A DNA stretch of 12,636 nt from Armatimonadota bacterium. GTDB lineage: Bacteria; Armatimonadota; Zipacnadia; Zipacnadales; UBA11051. The notes under the pieces were generated by a model, which saw nothing but the letters and a program-made list of their open reading frames with translations, was not told the origin of the DNA and searched no databases. The translations under genes were made by a program, and so were the position numbers. Positions 7,171-12,636 of this stretch are shown one piece after another (the first letter of the stretch is position 1; each line of letters begins with the position of its first letter). The stretch is from the NCBI GenBank assembly GCA_003542955.1, contig DPJP01000288.1, forward strand, positions 13,110-25,745, given 5' to 3'.

Positions 7171-7206
7171 CCTCGCTGCAGGATGGTCTCGCACGGCAGC
7201 AGCGAG
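7171..7206 (-). promoter_or_regulatory. Inverted repeat masking the CocE-like gene's ribosome binding site
   Basis: On the minus strand the arms CTCGCTGC (7206-7199) and GCAGCGAG (7179-7172) can pair over 8 bp around a 19-nt loop. The second arm overlaps the GAGG (7174-7171) used for the GTG start at 7162. A stem formed in readthrough mRNA would hide the ribosome binding site. The structure is seen in the sequence; the regulatory meaning is inferred. Confidence 0.35.
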
Positions 7207-7233
7207 TCTACCACGCTCGCAGACGCGCGGCAA
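7205..7233 (-). promoter_or_regulatory. Candidate internal promoter for the CocE-like gene
   Basis: Reading the minus strand, TTGCCG (7233-7228) and TAGACT (7210-7205) are separated by exactly 17 bp. Each hexamer matches the sigma70 consensus at 4 of 6. The start point would fall near 7198, inside the 90-100-bp gap before the CocE-like gene. The match is modest and made by eye. Confidence 0.3.
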
Positions 7234-7261
7234 CAACACGGCGCGAGGCAGGGCGCGGCGG

Positions 7262-8323
7262 TCAGTATTCCCCGTGCTCGCGCGCCAGCTCCATCCAGTA
7301 GCAGTATGACGCGTAGCTCACCGTCGGCGGCACCGAGTGGTCCGAGTGGTGGATGTAGCCCCCGCCGGGTTTGGCTGCCTCGGTCTTGCTGACGATTTCG
7401 TGTCGGATCAACTCCCGGTCCCCGGTCGCCAGTACGTCCATGTCGATGTTGCCGAAGAGGCTGATGCGATCTCCGTGGAGCGGCTTGAGTTGCCTGATGT
7501 CATTGCCCGCGCGGGCTTCCAGGGGCTGGATGCAGTCGAAGCCGGCCTCGATGAGCAACGGGATGAACTCACGGACATCACCGTCGCAGTGGAGGATCAG
7601 GAACATGTCATTCTCGTGGCAGAGGCGGGCGTATTCGCGGTGGTGCTCCATCATCAGGCTGCGGTAGCTCGCGGGCGAGAAGAGCATCCCGCTGCGGTAG
7701 CACAGGTCGGAGAAGAACCAGACGGCATCCGGCTTGTGGCCCTCGGCCAGCAGTTGCCGCATCATGTCCAGGCCCAACTCGGCCTGGCGGGCAAGCATGT
7801 CGGCGAAAAACTCCGGATCGGTGGCCAGGGTGAGGAGCGCGTTCTCCATGCCCAGTGTGCGCAGAGCCCACCAGACCGGCTCGCCGGGGCTGATGGTGCA
7901 CAACTGCCCGCTCGTCGCGGCGTTCCGGATTGCCGTCCGCACCCCATCGGTGATGCGCGCGGGGTCCGGCGCCAGGCGCTCCCGGTAGCGCTCCCAGTCG
8001 GCGCGGGTCTTGATCAGGAAGTCGACCTCGGACGGCGTGGCATAGCTGTTGAGCCAGCGCTTGTGCACCACTCCGTCGGCATCCCGCGCCAGGACCCACT
8101 CGTCGGACTTCTCGAGCTCCTCGGGCGGCAGCCGCAGGCTGTGATCCAGCCCGAGATGGACGATGGTGTCGAGTTCGAACACCTCGGCCGGAGTTGTCTG
8201 CTCGGGCATGCCCTCCTGCCGCCAGCGCTCCAGCGTCTCGGGCCAGAAGCAGATCTCGGCCCTGGGCATGCGGTCGGGCTCCTGCCTGCACAGCGTTGTG
8301 CGAAAGCGCTCACGTGATGTCAT
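7262..8323 (-). CDS. URO-D-like protein, tandem paralog A
   Basis: Encodes 353 aa of the uroporphyrinogen-decarboxylase/MtaA-like fold. Visible family features are MTSRERFRTTLCRQEPDRMP at the start, FFSDLCYRSGMLFSPASYRS (203-222), LILHCDGDVREFIPLLIEAG (242-261, with His245 and Asp247), FDCIQPLEARAGND (262-275) and GGGYIHHSDHSVPP near 320-333. HemE's N-terminal arginine motif is missing. The protein also lacks the His-x-Cys zinc ligand pattern expected of MtaA-type methyltransferases, having HCDGD instead. The function is therefore a URO-D-fold enzyme on an unknown, possibly methylated or carboxylated, substrate. AAGGGG lies 5 nt before the ATG. The gene sits 223 bp downstream of paralog B and aligns with it without a gap, about 258 of 353 residues identical. 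Confidence 0.9.
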   Translation of the reverse strand: MTSRERFRTTLCRQEPDRMPRAEICFWPETLERWRQEGMPEQTTPAEVFELDTIVHLGLDHSLRLPPEELEKSDEWVLARDADGVVHKRWLNSYATPSEVDFLIKTRADWERYRERLAPDPARITDGVRTAIRNAATSGQLCTISPGEPVWWALRTLGMENALLTLATDPEFFADMLARQAELGLDMMRQLLAEGHKPDAVWFFSDLCYRSGMLFSPASYRSLMMEHHREYARLCHENDMFLILHCDGDVREFIPLLIEAGFDCIQPLEARAGNDIRQLKPLHGDRISLFGNIDMDVLATGDRELIRHEIVSKTEAAKPGGGYIHHSDHSVPPTVSYASYCYWMELAREHGEY

Positions 8324-8546
8324 CGAAACCCCTTCTGTCTGAGGTGCTGCCGGCGCACGGACATGCAGCTTGACGCGGTCAACTCAGAACGCCCGGCATT
8401 GTCCGGGCGCGACTCGATGAGCCCCTGTGCGAGCGGAGTTCATCTACCGGACGTCTGGGGAGATGGGTGTCCGGATTCGAGGTCATGCAGGGCCCTCTCT
8501 ACAGCGGCCGAGAGTCCTCACTCGGCTGCGCGAGCCCGCGCCAAAC
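8324..8546 (-). promoter_or_regulatory. Structured gap between the tandem URO-D-like genes
   Basis: This is the longest gap in the minus-strand series. It holds four inverted repeats: GCCGAG/CTCGGC (8507-8526, 8-nt loop, starting 20 nt after the paralog B stop), CCGGAC/GTCCGG (8447-8474, 16-nt loop), CGCCCGG/CCGGGCG (8390-8409, 6-nt loop), and the palindrome TTGAC-GCG-GTCAA (8370-8382). None is followed by a real T-run. The set could mark termination or attenuation after paralog B plus an operator before paralog A. I found no convincing promoter pair. Confidence 0.4.
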
Positions 8547-9611
8547 CTATTCGTAGTCGCCGTGTTCCCGCGCCAGTTCCATCCAGTAGCAGTATGACTC
8601 GTAGCTCACCGTCGGCGGCACCGAGTGGTCCGACTGGTGGATGTAGCCTCCGCCGGGTTTGGCTGCCGCGATTTTGCTGACGACCTCCTCGCGGATCAGC
8701 CCCCGGTCGCCTGTGGCAAGCACATCCATGCTGATGTTGCCAAAGAAGCTGATGCGGTCGCCGTAGAGCGGCTTGAGCTCCCTGACGTCGTTGCCCGCCC
8801 GCGCCTCCAGCGGCTCGATGCAGTCAAAGCCGGCCTCGATGAGCAGTGGGATGAACTCGCGCACATCGCCATCGCAATGGAGAATCAGCAGCATGTCATG
8901 CTCGTGACACAGCCGCGCATATTCGCGGTGCAGGTCGATCATCAGAGCGCGGTAGGTGGCGGGTGAGAACAGCATGCCGTTGCGGTAGCACAGGTCGGAG
9001 GAGAACAGGATGCCGTCGGGTCGGGCGCCGGTGGCCAGCAGTTGCCGCATCAGGTCGAGGGCCAACGCCGCCTGTGCCTGCAGCATGTCGGCAAAGAAGT
9101 CAGGGTCCATGGCCAGGGTGAGCATGGCGTTCTCCAGCCCGAGGGTGCGGAGCGTCCACCAGACGGGCTCGCCGGGGCTGACGGTGCAGAACTCCCCTGC
9201 GGCCTGGGCCTGCGCGATGGCCTGCGGGATGCTCTCATGAATGCGGTCGGGCTCCGGCTGCAGGCGCTCGCGTACGCGCTCCCAGTCGGCGCGGGTCTTG
9301 ATGAGGAAGTCGACCTCGCACGGGGGGCCGTAGTTGGTGGTCCAGTGCTTCGACACGACCCCATCAGCGTCGCGCTTAAGGTACCACTCCGCAGTCTCCT
9401 CGATCACTTCCTCGGGCAGACGGAGGCTGTGGTCAAGGCCGAAGTTGAGGAAGGCGTCGAGATCGAACAGCTCCCTGGGGGAGGCATCGGCGGGCATGCC
9501 CTCCTGCCGCCAGCGCTCCAGCGTCTCCGGCCAGTATGATTGCTCGCAGCGGGGCAGACGATCGGGCTCCCGGCGGCGGAGGGCGGTGTCGAGTCGTTCT
9601 CGGGAGGTCAT
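8547..9611 (-). CDS. URO-D-like protein, tandem paralog B
   Basis: Encodes about 354 aa, the same architecture as paralog A: MTSRERLDTALRRREPDRLP at the N-terminus, FSSDLCYRNGMLFSPATYRA (203-222), LILHCDGDVREFIPLLIEAG (242-261), CIEPLEARAGND, and GGGYIHQSDHSVPPTVSY near the C-terminus. The invariant block around His245-Cys246-Asp247-Gly248 is presumably the active site. Heme-pathway signatures are missing. The ATG at 9611 has GGAG 6 nt upstream and matches paralog A's start exactly, so it is preferred to an in-frame start at 9695 that would add 28 unrelated residues. It lies 90 bp after the heparinase-like gene. A URO-D-fold enzyme of unknown substrate; whether it forms a heteromer with paralog A is an open possibility. 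Confidence 0.9.
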   Translation of the reverse strand: MTSRERLDTALRRREPDRLPRCEQSYWPETLERWRQEGMPADASPRELFDLDAFLNFGLDHSLRLPEEVIEETAEWYLKRDADGVVSKHWTTNYGPPCEVDFLIKTRADWERVRERLQPEPDRIHESIPQAIAQAQAAGEFCTVSPGEPVWWTLRTLGLENAMLTLAMDPDFFADMLQAQAALALDLMRQLLATGARPDGILFSSDLCYRNGMLFSPATYRALMIDLHREYARLCHEHDMLLILHCDGDVREFIPLLIEAGFDCIEPLEARAGNDVRELKPLYGDRISFFGNISMDVLATGDRGLIREEVVSKIAAAKPGGGYIHQSDHSVPPTVSYESYCYWMELAREHGDYE

Positions 9612-9625
9612 TGAAAGCTCCGTGG

Positions 9626-9650
9626 GACCGGCTGTGAGTCCGTGCCGGTC
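9626..9650 (-). promoter_or_regulatory. Inverted repeat in the leader of URO-D-like paralog B
   Basis: GACCGGC (9626-9632) and GCCGGTC (9644-9650) are perfect reverse complements separated by 11 bp. On the minus strand the repeat ends just before the GGAG ribosome binding site of the gene starting at 9611. Its length and spacing would suit a dimeric repressor site or an mRNA stem. No copy was noticed before the other genes. Confidence 0.35.
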
Positions 9651-9701
9651 GATCTGGGTGGTGCGTGAGGTATCATGAGGGCCGTACGCGGGCATATGGT
9701 T

Positions 9702-11801
9702 TCAGGGCAGGACCCGGCAGCCATCGGGAGTCGTCTCGAACTGCAGGCTACCGGCTGCCGCGGGCAGCGTCCACACGTCGCCCTCGCGGGTGATCTCCGG
9801 CACGTCGTCGAGCGTCTGCCCCGCCTCGAGCGGCACAATCGCCACTGTGATAGCCGAGGGCAGCGCGAGCCTGCCTGTGTAGGTCACGGCGGGAGCGGGG
9901 ATGAGCCTGTCGGTGCTGCGACCCGTCCAGCCGCGCCCATGAACGTGGTCGCGACCGTCCTCGCTTGACAGTACCGTCTTCGGCTTGCCGTCGGGCCAGT
10001 AGCTGACATGCGGCCTCGTATCGCCGACGGTCAGTGTCGGTGTCAGCCCGCTCTCGAGCGGTACGAGCGCGAGCATGGCCCCGTTGGGCGCCGTGGCAAT
10101 CGTCACGTTGCCCATGAACTCGATCTGGATGTCGGCCTCGAACTGGAAGTTCTGCTCGATATCGGCCTCCGGCTGCTCGCCGGTGAGCACATCCTGTAGC
10201 AGCCAGTAGCGCTTGTCGACAAAGAGCATCCTGCGCTCCCACCTGACGGGCTTGAGCGGGGCGAACGAGTAGTCGCCGACAAGCAGGCTATGGTGCTCAC
10301 CATGCTCCCAGCGGTTGTCCAGCGGCGCCGTGCTCTCCACGGGTATGTCACCCATGAACTCATCCACACCGTCGACGGTGATGGTGTTGTGGAGGAAGCC
10401 GGAGACCTGCCTCGAGATGAACGAGTCGGGCGTGTTGGCGGCATAGCGGGTGCTCGAGGGGTCGATGATGAACCTGACCCCACCGGCGTTGACAACGAAG
10501 CTCAACCTGTCACCATGCCGGTGCGTGGTGCCCCACGGACCGCAGTCGATAGCCATGTAGCGCGCCTGCGGCGTCCAGTCGCTGCGCATGGTGTAGTAGC
10601 CGCACCATTGCTCCTGCCCCGGAAGCGGCCAGACGGTGGATGGGGGATCGGGCTCAGTCGACTTGCCCAGCGCGGTGCTCATCCACGGCAGTTCCACCCA
10701 GGCGAGTGCGCCGGGGTCGATGCCGCCGGCGAGGCTGCCCGCATAAAGGTCACCAAAGGACGGCAGGCGGCCGCCCGGGTCACTCAACCCGGCGAGGCAT
10801 GTCAGCATCTCGGCCACACGCGGCTTGAGGGCGACAATCGCCGGGCGGTCCTGCAGCGTCGCCGCCATACTCTGCATCTCACGCGAAACGCCCAGCGAGT
10901 AGGCCGTTGTCAACTCGATACACATGCCGTCGGGGTAGAACGAGGCATTGATGTACTGGGCCGTGAGTTCACCGCAGAAGTCGAGCCACCGCTGGGCCTG
11001 GGTGAAATCCTGCAGGAGTGTCGCGGCCATCGCGAGACCCTTGATCATCGCGCAGCCGCCGTTATGGCGCCTATCCACCCACTTCTGGATCTCGATCTCC
11101 TGGTAGCCGCACTCCTGGTAGAGCCGGTGCAGGGCGGTCAACAGCTCCTCGTCGGTAGCATCCGGCGAGGTGCGGATCAGCGGCAGCGTCTCGGACAACT
11201 CCATGAACCGCTCCGGCAGCATGCACCAGTACCACGGCTTGGCAACGGTAGTGTGGCTGACCCAACCGGTGTCGCTGGACTTGCCCGCGAACTCGTCGAT
11301 GGGGTACGCGGCGATGTAGCCGAGGATGTGGTCGACCATGAAGCGGAGGTATCTGGGGTCGCGCGTGTGGTGGTAGCTGCGCCGCGGCGCGCTCAGAAGC
11401 GGCATGCGCGTGACGCATGAGAGCGGACACCCGTACCAGTCGATCCCCGTCGGCGGGGCGTCGTAGACGCTGTAGCCGTCGTTGAAGTGCCCGGCGAGGG
11501 CGGCGTCACTGGTCGCGTTCTTGTACTCCGGGTCGCGCCTGAAATTCTCCCAGTCGGTCAGCAGCGGCGACTGCAGCGGGCGCGAGCGCCAGTAGGCGAT
11601 GAACTCGCGCTCCGCTCGGTCACGCTGTCGCGCATCCAGGGCGGCCTTGACCGCCGCCAGTTCCGGCCGTGTGAGGTCGAGGCGGCTGAGAAACTCCTCA
11701 CGCGACACAAGAAACGGAGCATCGGGCTGTGCGCCAGCACTCCCCACCAGCAGTACCCCCGCGATCGACAGAAATGCCGTCAAAGGGCCAACGCACTTCA
11801 T
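9702..11801 (-). CDS. Secreted heparinase II/III-like polysaccharide lyase
   Basis: Encodes about 699 aa. A signal peptide is clear: MKCVG, a hydrophobic core LTAFLSIAGVLLVG, and a likely cut after SAGA at residue 24. The mature protein has an (alpha/alpha)-barrel N-terminal half of heparinase II/III-like type (RRHNGGCAMIKGLAMAATLL at 244-263; FYPDGMCIELTTAYSLGV at 288-305). The C-terminal beta-sandwich half has the family motif GTTHRHGDRLSFVVNAGG (424-441), followed by FIIDPSSTRYA and FLHNTITVDG. By analogy with heparinase II and alginate lyases, His246/Asn247, Tyr301 and His427 or His429 are candidate catalytic or subsite residues. It should cleave uronic-acid-containing polysaccharide by beta-elimination outside the cytoplasmic membrane; the polymer is unknown. 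The ATG at 11801 follows GGTGA and gives a clean signal peptide. It lies 51 bp after the oxidoreductase gene. Confidence 0.88.
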   Translation of the reverse strand: MKCVGPLTAFLSIAGVLLVGSAGAQPDAPFLVSREEFLSRLDLTRPELAAVKAALDARQRDRAEREFIAYWRSRPLQSPLLTDWENFRRDPEYKNATSDAALAGHFNDGYSVYDAPPTGIDWYGCPLSCVTRMPLLSAPRRSYHHTRDPRYLRFMVDHILGYIAAYPIDEFAGKSSDTGWVSHTTVAKPWYWCMLPERFMELSETLPLIRTSPDATDEELLTALHRLYQECGYQEIEIQKWVDRRHNGGCAMIKGLAMAATLLQDFTQAQRWLDFCGELTAQYINASFYPDGMCIELTTAYSLGVSREMQSMAATLQDRPAIVALKPRVAEMLTCLAGLSDPGGRLPSFGDLYAGSLAGGIDPGALAWVELPWMSTALGKSTEPDPPSTVWPLPGQEQWCGYYTMRSDWTPQARYMAIDCGPWGTTHRHGDRLSFVVNAGGVRFIIDPSSTRYAANTPDSFISRQVSGFLHNTITVDGVDEFMGDIPVESTAPLDNRWEHGEHHSLLVGDYSFAPLKPVRWERRMLFVDKRYWLLQDVLTGEQPEADIEQNFQFEADIQIEFMGNVTIATAPNGAMLALVPLESGLTPTLTVGDTRPHVSYWPDGKPKTVLSSEDGRDHVHGRGWTGRSTDRLIPAPAVTYTGRLALPSAITVAIVPLEAGQTLDDVPEITREGDVWTLPAAAGSLQFETTPDGCRVLP

Positions 11802-11852
11802 CAAATCACCCACATGCCGTAGCGTCGGGAGAGCCCCCCGAGATTCTCCGCC

Positions 11853-12636
11853 CTACAGGACGGGCAACTCGACCGGCTTGCCGGTCTGGGCCGACTTCTT
11901 CGCCGCCTCCATCACGCGCAGCGTCTTGACCATGTCGTTGATTTCGGCAAGCGGCGCTTGACCCTTCTCGAAGCGCTCGAGCACGTCACGCGTCTGCACC
12001 GGGTAGACGTCGTTGAACTCCGGCCCTGATATCTCCTCATGGTTGCCGTCGTACTTCTTGATCGTGCCCTCACCCAGAAGCTGTGTGCAGACCTGGAGCG
12101 TGTCGGTGCTCACCGAGAACATGCGCTCGTACCCCGCCGGGGTCGTGTAGCTGACCTCGCCGACGCCGACGATGCCCTCGGCATTGCGCATGTGGATGGT
12201 GCAGAGGTCCTCGACGGCGAGGTTGTGGATGTGATAGGTCCAGTTGGCCCGTACCTCGACGACCGGTGACTTGCCGAGCAGCAGGAACAGGTCGATGACG
12301 TGGGCGCCGAAGTTCCACAGCGGCCCCGCCCCGGTGCGCTCCGGCTGCAGCATCCACTCGCACTTCCAGTCCGGGTAGCGAACGGGAGGGCCGGCGAACA
12401 GCGCGTAGTAGTAGCGGCCCATCTTGCCCAGCTCATCGCCCATATCGATCAGGCGGTGGACGATCCCGTACTGCCTGCTGACCAGCGCGACGGCATTCCA
12501 GAGGCCCTTGTTGTTGGCCTCCTCGGCAACCTTCGCCAGCCGCTCCCAGGAGAGCCCCATCGGCTTCTCCATGTGGAAGGGCAGGTTATGGTCAACGAGC
12601 CACTGAGCCAGCTCGACCATCTCGTCATGGGGGGCG
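11853..12636 (-). CDS. Gfo/Idh/MocA family oxidoreductase (5' end cut by window)
   Basis: About 260 C-terminal residues are visible; the reading frame stays open to the last base, so the Rossmann N-terminus lies outside the window. The visible part starts with the family's 'P-H-E-…' helix (APHDEMVELAQWLVDH) and the catalytic-lysine motif FHMEKPM. GPLWNFGAHVIDLFLLLGK, the usual conserved Gly/His/Asp block of these enzymes, and a C-terminal VMEAAKKSAQTGKPVELPV tail follow. The members are NAD(P)-dependent sugar, inositol or amino-sugar dehydrogenases, or keto-reductive enzymes in sugar catabolism. It is the most upstream visible gene of the minus-strand series, 51 bp from the lyase, and supports a carbohydrate theme. 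The substrate cannot be deduced. Confidence 0.92.
   Translation of the reverse strand, partial: APHDEMVELAQWLVDHNLPFHMEKPMGLSWERLAKVAEEANNKGLWNAVALVSRQYGIVHRLIDMGDELGKMGRYYYALFAGPPVRYPDWKCEWMLQPERTGAGPLWNFGAHVIDLFLLLGKSPVVEVRANWTYHIHNLAVEDLCTIHMRNAEGIVGVGEVSYTTPAGYERMFSVSTDTLQVCTQLLGEGTIKKYDGNHEEISGPEFNDVYPVQTRDVLERFEKGQAPLAEINDMVKTLRVMEAAKKSAQTGKPVELPVL

Noticed and set aside
8324..8546. Cobalamin or other riboswitch before URO-D-like paralog A
   Set aside because: No B12-box or other known aptamer consensus was recognised; the inverted repeats are short and independent.
4181..9611. Annotating the three URO-D-like genes as hemE
   Set aside because: They lack HemE's N-terminal arginine-rich substrate motif, occur as three copies in a catabolic setting, and two are close tandem duplicates.
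10290..11420. Plus-strand open frame of 376 codons inside the lyase gene
   Set aside because: Fully antisense to a lyase with signal peptide and family motifs; a codon-bias shadow.

Overview
The window is GC-rich DNA, apparently from an uncultured, heterotrophic bacterium. The gene content (bacterial RING-finger/zinc-ribbon membrane protein, several uroporphyrinogen-decarboxylase-like proteins, Gfo/Idh/MocA oxidoreductase, heparinase II/III-like lyase, CocE-type hydrolase) is of the kind common in Planctomycetota, Armatimonadota, Hydrogenedentota and similar phyla. That placement is inferred from gene families only; the window holds no rRNA, tRNA or marker gene.

Layout. Positions 1-1717 carry two plus-strand genes: a zinc-ribbon/RING-finger protein with two C-terminal membrane segments, preceded by a recognisable sigma70-like promoter, and a small protein with a winged-helix-like N-terminus. 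Positions 1718-2024 separate convergent genes and contain two strong inverted repeats (a 39-nt two-tier hairpin and a perfect 17-bp GC hairpin), the likely transcription boundary. From 2025 to the right edge all nine genes lie on the minus strand. In transcription order they are: Gfo/Idh/MocA oxidoreductase (cut by the window edge), secreted heparinase II/III-like lyase, two tandem URO-D-like proteins, CocE/NonD-type serine hydrolase, a third divergent URO-D-like protein, amidohydrolase, DUF1284 Cys-rich protein, second amidohydrolase. Gaps are 17-90 bp except for 223 bp between the tandem URO-D-like genes, where several inverted repeats lie.

How the genes may work together. The mixture looks like a catabolic locus. 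An exported polysaccharide lyase and an NAD(P)-dependent sugar-type oxidoreductase point to carbohydrate or uronic-acid substrates. The CocE-type protein is an ester/amide hydrolase. The amidohydrolases belong to a TIM-barrel superfamily that includes lactonases and decarboxylases. The URO-D-like proteins lack heme-biosynthesis signatures and resemble the methyltransferase/demethylase side of that fold (MtaA/CmuA-like). One hypothesis is breakdown of a methylated or acylated sugar or polysaccharide, but no corrinoid protein, corrinoid reactivase, transporter or regulator is visible here, so the substrate is unknown. Two gene families are duplicated locally: the URO-D pair is about 73% identical and the amidohydrolase pair about 72% identical by manual alignment. 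This suggests substrate diversification or heteromeric enzymes. No CRISPR array, insertion sequence, tRNA or rRNA was seen.
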